Shown here: in pieces, positions 32,443 through 41,155 of the stretch
How the letters are laid out: every line of letters begins with the position of its first letter
Numbering within the stretch: position 1 is the first letter of the stretch
From: an uncultured Amaricoccus sp.
Lineage (GTDB): Bacteria > Pseudomonadota > Alphaproteobacteria > Rhodobacterales > Rhodobacteraceae
Direction of reading: 5' to 3'
Assembly (NCBI RefSeq): GCF_937891315.1
Contig: NZ_CALAGI010000042.1
Location: forward strand, 1 to 47,760
DNA length: 47,760 bases
Program-made: the position numbers and the translations under genes
The notes under the pieces: model-generated
What the model was told of the DNA's origin: nothing
The model's input: only the letters and a program-made list of their open reading frames with translations
The model's database searches: none

Positions 32443-33621
32443 ATGACTACCGACATCGTCATTCTCGACGGCGCCCGCACCGCGATCGGCGCCTTCGGCG
32501 GCAGCCTCGCGGCCGTGCCGCCGACCACGCTCGGCGCGCATGTCGCCAAGGCGGCGCTGGAGCGCTCCGGGGTCGAAGGCGGCCAGATCGGCCAGGTCTT
32601 CTTCGGTCATGTGATCAATACCGAGCCGCGCGACATGTATGTGAGTCGGGTCGCCGCGCTCGAGGCCGGCATTCCGGAGAGCGCGGGGGCGCTGAACGTC
32701 AACCGCCTCTGCGGCTCGGGCGCGCAGGCGATCGCTTCCGCCTTCCAGGTGCTGGCACTCGGCGACGCCGATTTCGCGCTGGCCGGCGGGGTCGAGAACA
32801 TGTCGCGCTCGCCCTATGCGCTCACCTCCACCCGCTGGGGCCAGAAGATGGGCGACGCCGCCGCGATCGACATGATGGTCGGCGCGCTGACCTGCCCGAT
32901 GGGCACGGGCCACATGGGCGTCACCGCCGAGAACGTCGCCGCCGAGGCGGGGATCACCCGCGAGGACCAGGACGCCTTCGCGGCCGAATCACAGAGCCGC
33001 GCGGCGAACGCGATCAAGGAGGGCCGTTTCGCCAGCCAGATCGTGCCGATCGAGATCAAGGTGAAGCGCGACATGGTCGCCTGGGCCACCGACGAGCATC
33101 CCAAGGCGACCACGGTCGAGGCGCTGGCCAAGCTCCGTCCCGCCTTCAAGAAGGACGGCGGCGTGACCGCCGGCAACGCCTCCGGCCTGAATGACGGCGC
33201 GGCGGCGGTGGTGGTCGCCCGTGCCGACGCGGCCGCGAAGGCGGGGCTGAAGGCGCGCGCGCGTATCCTGGGTTACGCGGTCTCCGGGGTTCCGGCGCGC
33301 ACCATGGGGGTCGGCCCGATCGCGGCGGTGGGGCAGTTGCTGACGAAGATCGGCATGTCCGCCGACGCCTTCGACGTGATCGAATCGAACGAGGCCTTCG
33401 CGGCGCAGGCGATCGCGGTCAACCGCGGCCTCGGACTGGACGTGGCGAAGGTCAATCCGAACGGCGGGGCGATCGCCCTCGGCCATCCGCTCGGCGCCAC
33501 CGGCGCGATCCTGACCGTGAAGGCGCTCTACGAGCTCGAGCGGATCGGCGGCAAGTACGGGCTGATCACCATGTGCATCGGCGGCGGGCAGGGCATCGCG
33601 CTGGCCATCGAGGCGCTCTGA
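32443..33621 (+). CDS. Acetyl-CoA C-acetyltransferase (thiolase)
   Basis: The 392-residue thiolase has the full catalytic set: Cys90 in NRLCGSGAQAI (acyl acceptor), His348 in GGAIALGHPLGATGA and Cys378 in MCIGGGQG. The overall length and ARTAIGAFGGSLA start fit PhaA/AtoB-type biosynthetic thiolases making acetoacetyl-CoA. No phaB or phaC is next to it. Downstream are three stem-loops, one with a T-run. Confidence 0.93.
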   Translation: MTTDIVILDGARTAIGAFGGSLAAVPPTTLGAHVAKAALERSGVEGGQIGQVFFGHVINTEPRDMYVSRVAALEAGIPESAGALNVNRLCGSGAQAIASAFQVLALGDADFALAGGVENMSRSPYALTSTRWGQKMGDAAAIDMMVGALTCPMGTGHMGVTAENVAAEAGITREDQDAFAAESQSRAANAIKEGRFASQIVPIEIKVKRDMVAWATDEHPKATTVEALAKLRPAFKKDGGVTAGNASGLNDGAAAVVVARADAAAKAGLKARARILGYAVSGVPARTMGVGPIAAVGQLLTKIGMSADAFDVIESNEAFAAQAIAVNRGLGLDVAKVNPNGGAIALGHPLGATGAILTVKALYELERIGGKYGLITMCIGGGQGIALAIEAL

Positions 33622-33663
33622 ACAGCCACGGGGGGCTCCCGCGGGGCGCGTGGCCCTTGGGTC

Positions 33664-33737
33664 CCGCTCCGGCTGACGCCGGAGCGGTGGGGCGGCCTGT
33701 TGGCCGCGAGCCTTTTTCTCCCCGCCTGTTGGCGGGG
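33664..33737 (+). terminator. Three consecutive stem-loops after the thiolase gene
   Basis: Stem 1 is 10 bp (33664-33673 with 33678-33687, loop TGAC). Stem 2 is GCGGCC/GGCCGC (33692-33697 with 33702-33707, loop TGTT), followed by CCTTTTTCT, an intrinsic terminator. Stem 3 is CCCCGCC/GGCGGGG (33720-33726 with 33731-33737), again with loop TGTT. Confidence 0.7.
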
Positions 33738-33956
33738 GCCCCTCGTCCTGCCCGATAGGAATTCTGCCAATATGAAACTGGAAGAAGCCTAGGGGCGGCG
33801 TGGGCCCGCGGGGCTTCCGGCGCGCTGGAGGGCTGAGCCCCGGCTCAGCGAGGGCGCCGGGTCCGGTGGCCCCGATGGGTTCAGCGGGCGAAAACGGGCT
33901 GACGCGGCGGGCGCGCGCGCCATATAGCCGCCGAGGCCGTTCGCGGAGGCGCCACC
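33738..33956. other. Spacer upstream of DHA2 transporter
   Basis: No CDS is seen. A further short hairpin GCTGAGC/GCTCAGC lies at 33832-33849. Confidence 0.4.
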
Positions 33957-35429
33957 ATGACTGTCATCACCGCCGGCGAGCCGGGCCTCTATCCCGGCCG
34001 ATGGATTGCGATGGCGGTTCTGCTGGTCGCCGGTTTCATGAATCTCATCGACGTCTCGATCGTGAACGTGGCCTTGCCGAGCATGCAATCCGCGCTCGGC
34101 GCCTCGGACAGCCAGATCGAATGGGTGGTGGCGGCCTATATCCTGGTCTTCGCCCTCGGCCTTCTGCCCTTCGGCCGGGCCGGCGACATCCATGGGCGGC
34201 GGCGCGTCTTCACTCTCGGGGTCGGGGTCTTCACCTTCGGCTCGGCGCTCTGCGGTCTTGCGCCGAACATGAACGCCCTGATCGCCGCCCGCGTATTGCA
34301 GGGTGTCGGCGGCGCGCTGATGACGCCGCAGACGCTGGCCATCGTCCCCACCCTGTTTCCGCCGCGTGAGCGCGGCCTCGCCTTCTCGCTGTTCGGACTG
34401 GCGGCCGGGCTCGCCTCGGTCACCGGCCCGGTGGTGGGCGGACTTCTCATCCATGCCGACATTCTCGGCCTCGGCTGGCGGCCGATCTTTCTCGTCAATG
34501 TGCCGGTCGGCCTGATCGCCATCCTCGCCGCTCGCCGCTTCGTCCCCGATCTGCCCGGGGCACCCGGCTTGCGCACGGATTTCGTCGGCGTCGGCATCGC
34601 TGGCGTGACACTGCTCTGCCTGATCGCGCCGCTGATCGAGGGACGTCAGCTCGGCTGGCCGCTCTGGTGCTTCGCGGTGATGCTGGCCGCCGTCCCGCTC
34701 GCCGCGATCTTCGTCCGCTGGCAGCGCCGGCAAAACCTGCGCGGCCGGCCCGAGCTGTTGCCGGTCGGCCTGCTCGGCAACCGGAATTTCCTGATCGGCT
34801 GCCTGATGGTCGCGCTGCTCTTCTCCGGGATTCCGGGCTTCTTCCTGGTGCTGGCACTCTATCTGCAGAACGGCTTCGGACTGATCCCGCTGGAATCGGG
34901 CCTGGTCACCGTGCCGTTCTCGGTCGGCGTGGTGGTGGCCTCGCTGATCTCGGGGCGGGCGGGCATGCGATGGCCTCGCCGCCGGATCAGCCTCGGCGCG
35001 CTGCTGCTGGCCGCTGCGATGCTCTGGCTGCGCGCGGTGGTGGCGGATACCGGGGAGGCCGTGGTCTGGGCGCGCTTCGCACCGGCGCTTCTGACCGGCG
35101 GGCTCGGACTCGGGCTCGCCGTCGCGCCGATGTTCCAGACGGTGCTCGCCGGGGTGTCGGCGCGCGACACCGGCTCCGGTTCGGGTGCGCTGCAATCGGT
35201 CCAGCAGGTTGGCGGCGCCTTCGGGGTGGCGATGATGGGCGAGATCTTCTTCGGCCGCCTCGCCGCCGGACTGATGGCCGGGACCGCGCCGCACGCGGTC
35301 TACGCCGGCGCGCTCGGGATCGCCCTGCTCTACAACGCGCTCAGCTTCCTCGCGGTGGCCGCTCTGGCGCGGATGCTGCCCCGGCCTGGCGCGGCGACGG
35401 CGCTGCCCGCGATGGCCGCGCATGAGTGA
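33957..35429 (+). CDS. MFS transporter, DHA2 (EmrB/QacA) family
   Basis: This 490-residue protein has about 14 transmembrane helices. MFS motif A appears as GRAGDIHGRRRVF in the helix 2-3 loop, motif B as ARVLQGVGGALMTPQT and motif C as GLASVTGPVVGGLL. The first helix has FMNLIDVSIVNVALPSMQ, the D1-type motif of 14-helix drug/proton antiporters. It probably exports hydrophobic compounds using the proton gradient. There is no adjacent membrane-fusion gene or regulator. Confidence 0.9.
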   Translation: MTVITAGEPGLYPGRWIAMAVLLVAGFMNLIDVSIVNVALPSMQSALGASDSQIEWVVAAYILVFALGLLPFGRAGDIHGRRRVFTLGVGVFTFGSALCGLAPNMNALIAARVLQGVGGALMTPQTLAIVPTLFPPRERGLAFSLFGLAAGLASVTGPVVGGLLIHADILGLGWRPIFLVNVPVGLIAILAARRFVPDLPGAPGLRTDFVGVGIAGVTLLCLIAPLIEGRQLGWPLWCFAVMLAAVPLAAIFVRWQRRQNLRGRPELLPVGLLGNRNFLIGCLMVALLFSGIPGFFLVLALYLQNGFGLIPLESGLVTVPFSVGVVVASLISGRAGMRWPRRRISLGALLLAAAMLWLRAVVADTGEAVVWARFAPALLTGGLGLGLAVAPMFQTVLAGVSARDTGSGSGALQSVQQVGGAFGVAMMGEIFFGRLAAGLMAGTAPHAVYAGALGIALLYNALSFLAVAALARMLPRPGAATALPAMAAHE

Positions 35430-35445
35430 ACGTGGCGGAAGGCGC

Positions 35446-35754
35446 TCAGCTTTCGACGACGCTCTCGAAGCCTTCGAACTGGGGATGGCCGATATACATC
35501 GGAGCGCGGCCGCCGGCGGTGGCATGCGCCTTGCGGAAACGCGCCGAGCGGGTCCAGGCTTCGAAGGCCGCGCGGTCCTGCCAGATCGAATGCGAGATAT
35601 AGAGCGTATGCTCCTCGGTGGTCGGGCCGCGCAACAGCTTGAAGGCCTCGAAGCCGTCGACCTGGTCGAGTTCGCTGTCGCGGGTCCGCCACATCTCCTC
35701 GAAGTCGGTCTCGGCGCCCGGGACGATGCGAAAGCGGTTCATGGCGATGAACAT
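35446..35754 (-). CDS. Antibiotic biosynthesis monooxygenase (ABM) domain protein
   Basis: This 102-residue dimeric alpha-beta-barrel protein starts MFIAMNRFRIVPGAETDFEEMWRTRDSELDQVDGF and continues YISHSIWQDRAAFEAWTRS, the ABM pattern. Family members include haem-degrading IsdG/HmoA enzymes and quinol monooxygenases. The MNRFRI-EEMW-DGF spacing is closest to HmoA-like putative haem oxygenases, but haem-ligand assignment is not secure. It is divergent from the SDR gene. Confidence 0.85.
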   Translation of the reverse strand: MFIAMNRFRIVPGAETDFEEMWRTRDSELDQVDGFEAFKLLRGPTTEEHTLYISHSIWQDRAAFEAWTRSARFRKAHATAGGRAPMYIGHPQFEGFESVVES

Positions 35755-35929
35755 GGGGTCTCTCGTTCGGTGGTTGAGATGGTGCGAAGAAGGCCAGGGC
35801 GGACGCGCCGGCCTCGCCGGGTCGGAGTTCGTTCTAGCGGCGGGGGACGCCGCCGTCATCCGCATTTCGCGCTCGCGGGGGGCGCGGCGCGGCGATACTC
35901 TCGCGGTGACACGGGCGAGCGGGGGCGGA

Positions 35930-36742
35930 ATGGGCGACGGACTGGCCGGAAAATCGGTGATCGTGACGGGCGCGGCCCGTGGCGTCGGGCGGGCCGCGGC
36001 GCGCGGCTTCGTGCGCGCGGGCGCCAGTGTGATGATGGCCGATATCGACGAGACCCGGCTCGAACGCGAGGTCGAGACCATCGCCCGCGAGGGCCATGAC
36101 GGCAGGGCGGTGGCCTTCACCGGCGACCTGCGCCAGAAGCTGACCATGAGCAACCTGGTCGCCGCGACGCTCGACGCCTTCGACAACGTGCATGTCCTGG
36201 TCAATGCGAGCCGGCTGATGGTCGCCGCCGATCCGTTCCTGCCCGACACCGATCAGTTCGACGCGATGCTCGAGCGCAATGTCACCGCGCCACTGCGGCT
36301 GAGCCAGGTGGTGGCGCGGCGGATGATGGAATTCGCCGCCGCCGAGAAGCCGCGCCCCGTGGATCGGGCGATCGTCAATATCGGCTCGATCCAGAGCAAG
36401 CGCACCCTGCCGGAGCTGCTCGGCTATTCGGTCAGCTGCGCCGCGCTCGACCAGATGACGCGGGCGTTCGCCGTGGCGCTCGCCGGGCATGGTGTGCGGG
36501 TGAACGGCGTCGCGGTCGGCGGCATGCTGAGCGGTTCGATGGAATCGGCGCTCGGCGAGATCGAGGATCTGGCTGGCGCGCTCGGGGAGGTCGTGCCGCT
36601 CGGCCGTCTCGGCGAGCCGGAAGAGGCGGCGGCGGCCGTGATCTATCTCGCCTCGCCGGCCGCGAGCTTCGTCACCGGGCAGATCCTGGCGGTGGACGGT
36701 GGCCGCCTGCTGCTCGATCCGCTGGATACGCCCGCGGCGTGA
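35930..36742 (+). CDS. SDR-family oxidoreductase-like protein lacking the catalytic Lys
   Basis: This 270-residue Rossmann-fold SDR has the cofactor motif TGAARGVG at 13-20 and the C-terminal GQILAVDGG. The active-site Ser153 and Tyr166 are present, but the segment reads YSVSCAAL where SDRs have YxxSKAAL: position 170 is Cys (TGC) instead of Lys. The NNAG motif is also altered to VNAS. Dehydrogenase activity is therefore doubtful. The start at 35930 was chosen because it gives the standard length to the cofactor motif. Confidence 0.88.
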   Translation: MGDGLAGKSVIVTGAARGVGRAAARGFVRAGASVMMADIDETRLEREVETIAREGHDGRAVAFTGDLRQKLTMSNLVAATLDAFDNVHVLVNASRLMVAADPFLPDTDQFDAMLERNVTAPLRLSQVVARRMMEFAAAEKPRPVDRAIVNIGSIQSKRTLPELLGYSVSCAALDQMTRAFAVALAGHGVRVNGVAVGGMLSGSMESALGEIEDLAGALGEVVPLGRLGEPEEAAAAVIYLASPAASFVTGQILAVDGGRLLLDPLDTPAA

Positions 36743-36763
36743 GGCGCGTCGCGCGCTTCGGGA

Positions 36764-37516
36764 TCAATCATCCTCGTCGGGCGAGGGGGCGAGGTTGAAG
36801 AAGCTCTCGGCATCAGCCTTGGCATCCTCGCGCGAGACGCGGTCTTCCTTGCGGAGCGGGCCGGTGCCGAGCTTGAAATTCTCGAGGCCCGACATGCTGG
36901 CGGGGATGCGCGGCTCGGTCTCCATGGCGAGCGACTGCTCGGTCGAGACCAGCTTCATCCGCTCGGTGTCGTTCATCACCACGCCGGTCTTGGCCGAGCG
37001 GGCCACCGCCTTGGCGACGGCGGCGTCGAGCTCGCCCTGCTTGCACATGCCGAGTGCCACCGGATCGACGGGCGCGGTATTGGCGATGTTCCAGTGCGTG
37101 CGGTCGCGGATCGACTGGATCGTCGGCTTGGTCGTCCCGACCAGCTTCGCCACCTGGCCGTCGCTGAGCTCGGGGTGAAACTTCACCAGCCAGGCGATGG
37201 CGGCGGGGCGGTCCTGGCGCTTGCTGAGCGGGGTATAGCGCGGACCCTTGCGCTTGGTCTCGCCCTCGGCGGCCGGGTTCTTCCAGAGCCGGAGCCGCGC
37301 GGTCGGGTCCTTCTCGACGCGGGCGATCTCCTCGGCGGTCAGCTGGCGGTTGGCGATCGGATCGAATCCCTTGATGCCCTGCGCTACCTCGCCATCCGCG
37401 ATGCCGTTGACCTCGAGCTCGTGCAGGCCGCAAAACTCGGCGATCTGCTGGAAGGTGAGCGTGGTGTTCTCGACGAGCCAGACGGCGGTCGCCTTTTGCA
37501 TCAATGGAAGCGCCAT
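36764..37516 (-). CDS. trcR: Cell-cycle transcriptional regulator TrcR (DUF1013)
   Basis: This 250-residue protein starts MALPLMQKATAVWLVENTTLTFQQIAEFCGLHELEVNGIADGE, the start of DUF1013, a protein nearly universal in alphaproteobacteria and now named TrcR. A second helix-turn-helix-like part is in PAAIAWLVKFHPELSDGQVAKLVGTTKPTIQSIRDRTHWN. The two HTH-like segments imply DNA binding. The 5' leader contains a CCCGAG/CTCGGG hairpin, and TATATACT on the minus strand near 37610 may be its -10 element. Confidence 0.93.
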   Translation of the reverse strand: MALPLMQKATAVWLVENTTLTFQQIAEFCGLHELEVNGIADGEVAQGIKGFDPIANRQLTAEEIARVEKDPTARLRLWKNPAAEGETKRKGPRYTPLSKRQDRPAAIAWLVKFHPELSDGQVAKLVGTTKPTIQSIRDRTHWNIANTAPVDPVALGMCKQGELDAAVAKAVARSAKTGVVMNDTERMKLVSTEQSLAMETEPRIPASMSGLENFKLGTGPLRKEDRVSREDAKADAESFFNLAPSPDEDD

Positions 37517-37631
37517 GACCTTTTCCTTTCGTCCAAACAATCCTTCCCCGAGCCGAAAACTCGGGTGTGCCAAGGCACGCGGAGCCGTGTTCGTGGGGAT
37601 CAGCGCGCAGTATATAGGCAGATCGGTCACG

Positions 37632-38264
37632 ATGATAAAGGGTCATTCGCTTGGAACGGCCCTGGCGGCCGCGCTGGCGCTGGCGGCGCCGGCACGGGCG
37701 CAGGAGTTCGACTATTACGTGCTGGCGCTGAGCTGGAGCCCGAGTTGGTGCTCTTCGCAGGCGGCGCGGGGCGACGCGCCCGAGCAATGCGCGCCGGACC
37801 GCGACCTCGGCTTCTCGCTGCACGGGCTCTGGCCGCAATACGCCGATGGCGGCTGGCCGGAGAATTGCCGGACCGACGCCCGCGATCCCGCGCGCGGCGT
37901 CACGGCGGCCATGGCGGATATCATGGGGTCGGCCGGGCTCGCCTGGTATCAGTGGAAGAAGCACGGGCGCTGCGCGGGCCTGAGCGCGCCGGACTATTTC
38001 GACCTGTCGCGCCGGGCCTACGGAGCGATCTCGCTGCCGGCCTTTCCGCCGGGGCGGCGGTCGGCGACCGAGGTGGAGCAGGCCCTGCTCGACGCCAATC
38101 CGGACTTTCGGCCCGACGACATGATCGTGACCTGCGCGGATGGACAGGTGCGGGAGGCGCGGATCTGTCTCACGCCGGAGCTGGAGCCCCGCGCCTGTGG
38201 CCCGGACGTGATCCGCGATGCCTGCCGATCGGCCGAGCCGCTCGACATGCCGCCGATCCCCTGA
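37632..38264 (+). CDS. Ribonuclease T2 family protein, secreted
   Basis: The 210-residue protein has a signal peptide of about 23 residues ending PARAQ. CAS I is FSLHGLWPQ with His64. CAS II reads WYQWKKHGRC, with His111 present and Gln107 at the position of the usual catalytic Glu. Several cysteines can form the family's disulfides. It would degrade RNA in the periplasm or outside the cell through 2',3'-cyclic intermediates. The Gln substitution makes full activity uncertain. Confidence 0.87.
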   Translation: MIKGHSLGTALAAALALAAPARAQEFDYYVLALSWSPSWCSSQAARGDAPEQCAPDRDLGFSLHGLWPQYADGGWPENCRTDARDPARGVTAAMADIMGSAGLAWYQWKKHGRCAGLSAPDYFDLSRRAYGAISLPAFPPGRRSATEVEQALLDANPDFRPDDMIVTCADGQVREARICLTPELEPRACGPDVIRDACRSAEPLDMPPIP

Positions 38265-38524
38265 GGATGGCCGCCGTCCGGGCCGCGGCGCCGGGCGCGC
38301 CTTTCATCTCCGGCCCGAGATGATCGCCGGGTCGGAGGGCGAGCTCGTTGGTGGTGAGGGTCGGCTTGGTGAAGTCGCCGTTGCCGAAGGCGCCTGGTTT
38401 TTCCCATGACAGCCCGAACGTCCAAAAATGGTCGAGAGATCAGCGCCGATGTGATTTTCGCCGCGTGACAGCACAGGGCGAGGGTGCTTTGCTGCGCCGC
38501 GGCGAATCCGCCGGAGAACAGCCC
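38265..38524. other. Spacer between RNase T2 and mgtE
   Basis: This 260-bp spacer holds the first copy of a 19-bp direct repeat (38445-38463). No M-box-like or other Mg2+-sensing leader could be recognised. No supported CDS is seen. Confidence 0.45.
38445..38463 (+). repeat. 19-bp exact direct repeat, left copy (before mgtE)
   Basis: GCCGATGTGATTTTCGCCG is identical to 39937-39955. The pair encloses mgtE. Confidence 0.85.
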
Positions 38525-39946
38525 ATGACCGAAGCCAAGACCGAGACACGCCTGCCCGACCGCCGCATCGATCCCGAGACCTTCGAGGATACCGAGGCGC
38601 TCGATATCGTGGCGGCGGAGCTCGCGCTCTATCTGCGGCGTGGCGAGTTCGGCGCGGTGAAGGGCTTCTTCGTGGTGCAGGAGGTGGCCGATATCGCCGG
38701 CCTGCTCGACCATATGGAGACCGCCGACGCGCTTGTCGCCATGCGCCAGCTGCCGGCGGCGGATCAGGCGGAGACCTTCGGCTATCTCTCGCCCAGCACC
38801 CAGGTCGCACTCAGCGAGGCGATGGACCGCAAGCAGCTCGCCCGGCTGATGGGCGCGATGAGCCACGACGAGCGGGCGGACCTGTACAACGTTCTCGACC
38901 CCCGCGCGCAGGAAGCCGTGCTGCCCGGCCTCGCCAAGGCCGAGCGCGACGACCTCCGCCGCCTCGCCTCCTATCCCGAGGGCACCGTCGGCTCGATCCT
39001 GACCTCGGACTATGCGACCCTGCGCCCCGAGATGACCGCGCCTCAGGCGCTGGAGGCGCTGCGCCAGCAGGCGGTGGACAGCGAGACGGTCTATTCCGCC
39101 TATATCGTCGACGACGCGCACCGCCTGCTCGGCGTGCTGTCGCTGCGCGAGTTGCTGGTCGCGCGGGCCTATCAGAGGGTCGGCTCCCTGATGGACACGG
39201 ACCCGGTCTCGCTCCGGGTCGATGCCGACCAGAGCGACGCGGCGCGACTGATCGCGCGCTACGACCTCATCGCCCTGCCGGTGCTTGATGGCGAAGGCCG
39301 CCTCGTCGGCATCGTGACCCAGGACGATGCGATGGACGTCGCCGAGGAGGAGGCGACCGAGGATATATACAAATCCTCGACCGTCGGCCCGATCGAGGGC
39401 GGCGTGCGCGAGGCGGGGTTTCTCTCGCTCTATCGCGCGCGCATCGCCTGGCTGGTGCTGCTCGTCTTCGGCAATATCTTCTCCGGCGCCGGGATCGCCG
39501 CCTTCGAGGATGTGGTCGCGGACAACCTGCCGTTGCTGTTCTTCCTGCCGCTGCTGATCGGTTCGGGCGGCAACGCGGGCGCGCAGTCGGCGACGCTCAT
39601 GGTTCGCGCGCTCGCCACCGGCGACGTCCGCCGCGGCGACTGGTTCCAGATGCTGTCCCGCGAGATGCTGATCGGCCTCGCGCTGGGCGTCACCATGGCG
39701 GTCGCGGTCTCGGCCATCGGCCTTGTGCGTGCGACACCCGATGTGACGATGGTGGTCGCCGCCGCCATGATCGCCATCGTGCTGATGGGCGCGCTCATCG
39801 GCATGTCGCTGCCCTTCGTGCTGTCGAGTTTCGACCTCGATCCCGCCACCGCCTCCGGTCCGCTCGTCGCTTCGATCTGCGACGTGATGGGCGTGCTCAT
39901 CTATTTCGGCATGGCGAGCCTCGTGTTGAACAGCCAGCCGATGTGA
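38525..39946 (+). CDS. mgtE: Magnesium transporter MgtE
   Basis: This 473-residue protein has the three MgtE parts: a superhelical N-domain (to about 150, with LVAMRQLPAADQAETFGYLSP), two CBS domains (about 155-270, from YPEGTVGSIL to VGIVTQDDAMDVAEEE) and a five-helix transmembrane pore (about 300-473), including PLLIGSGGNAGAQSATLMVRALATGD, the conserved pore-lining segment. The cytosolic domains act as the Mg2+ sensor that gates the channel. The last codons and stop form part of the right-hand 19-bp repeat. Confidence 0.95.
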   Translation: MTEAKTETRLPDRRIDPETFEDTEALDIVAAELALYLRRGEFGAVKGFFVVQEVADIAGLLDHMETADALVAMRQLPAADQAETFGYLSPSTQVALSEAMDRKQLARLMGAMSHDERADLYNVLDPRAQEAVLPGLAKAERDDLRRLASYPEGTVGSILTSDYATLRPEMTAPQALEALRQQAVDSETVYSAYIVDDAHRLLGVLSLRELLVARAYQRVGSLMDTDPVSLRVDADQSDAARLIARYDLIALPVLDGEGRLVGIVTQDDAMDVAEEEATEDIYKSSTVGPIEGGVREAGFLSLYRARIAWLVLLVFGNIFSGAGIAAFEDVVADNLPLLFFLPLLIGSGGNAGAQSATLMVRALATGDVRRGDWFQMLSREMLIGLALGVTMAVAVSAIGLVRATPDVTMVVAAAMIAIVLMGALIGMSLPFVLSSFDLDPATASGPLVASICDVMGVLIYFGMASLVLNSQPM

Positions 39947-39955
39947 TTTTCGCCG
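39937..39955 (+). repeat. 19-bp exact direct repeat, right copy (spans the mgtE stop)
   Basis: Identical to 38445-38463. Here it encodes the final Pro-Met-stop of MgtE. Confidence 0.85.
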
Positions 39956-40072
39956 ACGGCCGAGATCGTGAAGGGACGGCTTGAACCCCTCTCGCCCGCG
40001 CCGGACTTGCATTCCCGCCGTCTCTCGCGCTAGGCGTCCGCGCGGGTATCATCCGCTGCGATGGGGCGAGAG

Positions 40073-41155
40073 ATGGACGGGATCACCGGCCTGCGCGACA
40101 AGTATCTGACGGCGATCGCCGCCGCCGAGGGCGAGACGGCGCTGGAGGAGGTGCGGCTCGCGGCGCTCGGCAAGAAGGGCGAGGTGTCCGGCCTGATGCG
40201 CTCGCTCGGCGGCATGACCGCGGAGGAGCGCCAGACCGCCGGACCCGCGCTCAACCTGCTGAAGGACGACCTGACCGAGGCGCTGGGCGCCGCCCGCGCC
40301 CGGCTCGCCGACGCCGCGCTCGACGCCCGCCTCGCCACCGAATGGCGCGATGTGACGCTTGCCGGCCGCCCGGCGGCGCAGGGCACCGTCCATCCGGTCA
40401 GCCAGGTGACCGAGGAAATCGTCGCGATCTTCGCCGATCTCGGCTTCTCGGTCGCCGAGGGGCCGCAGGTGGAAAGCGACTGGTACAATTTCGACGCGCT
40501 GAACATCCCGCCCGAACATCCGGCGCGGCAGGATCACGACACCTTTTACATGGCGCGGTCGGAGGGGGACAATCGCCCGCCCCACGTGCTGCGCACCCAT
40601 ACCTCGCCGGTGCAGATCCGGGCGATGGAGGCGCAGGGCGCGCCGATCCGCGTGATCGCGCCGGGCCGGGTCTATCGCGCCGACTATGACCAGACCCACA
40701 CGCCGATGTTCCATCAGGTCGAGGGGCTCTGCATCGATCGCGGTGTGTCGATGGCCAACCTGAAATGGGTGCTGGAGGAATTCTGCCGCGCCTTCTTCGA
40801 GGTCGACGGGGTCGAGCTCAAGTTCCGCGCCTCGCATTTCCCTTTCACCGAACCCTCGGCCGAGGTCGATATCCGCTGCTCCTGGGCCGGCGGCCAGCTC
40901 CGCATCGGCGAGGGCGACGACTGGCTGGAAATCCTCGGCTCCGGCATGGTGCATCCCAAGGTGCTGCGCGCCGCCGGGGTCGATCCGGACGAGTGGCAGG
41001 GCTTCGCCTTCGGCATGGGCATCGACCGGCTGGCGATGCTGAAATACGGCATCCCCGACCTCCGCGCCTTCTTCGACAGCGACCTCCGCTGGCTCCGCCA
41101 CTACGGCTTCGCCGCCCTCGACGTGCCGACCCTGCAGGCGGGGATCAGCCGGTGA
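40073..41155 (+). CDS. pheS: Phenylalanine--tRNA ligase alpha subunit
   Basis: This is a protein of about 360 residues with an N-terminal coiled-coil arm and a class II catalytic core. Motif 2 is around VLRTHTSPVQIRAM and RVIAPGRVYRADYDQTHTPMFHQVEG; motif 3 is GFAFGMGIDRLAMLKYGIPDLR. It charges tRNA-Phe with PheT as an alpha2beta2 enzyme. ATG 40073 (MDGITGLRDKYL) is preferred over 40061 because GGGGCGAG precedes it and it matches the family start. The TGA stop overlaps a GTG start of a DUF2513 gene. Confidence 0.97.
   Translation: MDGITGLRDKYLTAIAAAEGETALEEVRLAALGKKGEVSGLMRSLGGMTAEERQTAGPALNLLKDDLTEALGAARARLADAALDARLATEWRDVTLAGRPAAQGTVHPVSQVTEEIVAIFADLGFSVAEGPQVESDWYNFDALNIPPEHPARQDHDTFYMARSEGDNRPPHVLRTHTSPVQIRAMEAQGAPIRVIAPGRVYRADYDQTHTPMFHQVEGLCIDRGVSMANLKWVLEEFCRAFFEVDGVELKFRASHFPFTEPSAEVDIRCSWAGGQLRIGEGDDWLEILGSGMVHPKVLRAAGVDPDEWQGFAFGMGIDRLAMLKYGIPDLRAFFDSDLRWLRHYGFAALDVPTLQAGISR

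Noticed and set aside
38290..38415. Minus-strand stretch reading WEKPGAFGNGDFTKPTLTTNE and onward in the RNase T2-mgtE spacer
   Set aside because: The composition looks protein-like, but there is no start, no in-frame stop at a sensible place and no family I recognise; the evidence is too thin for a remnant call.
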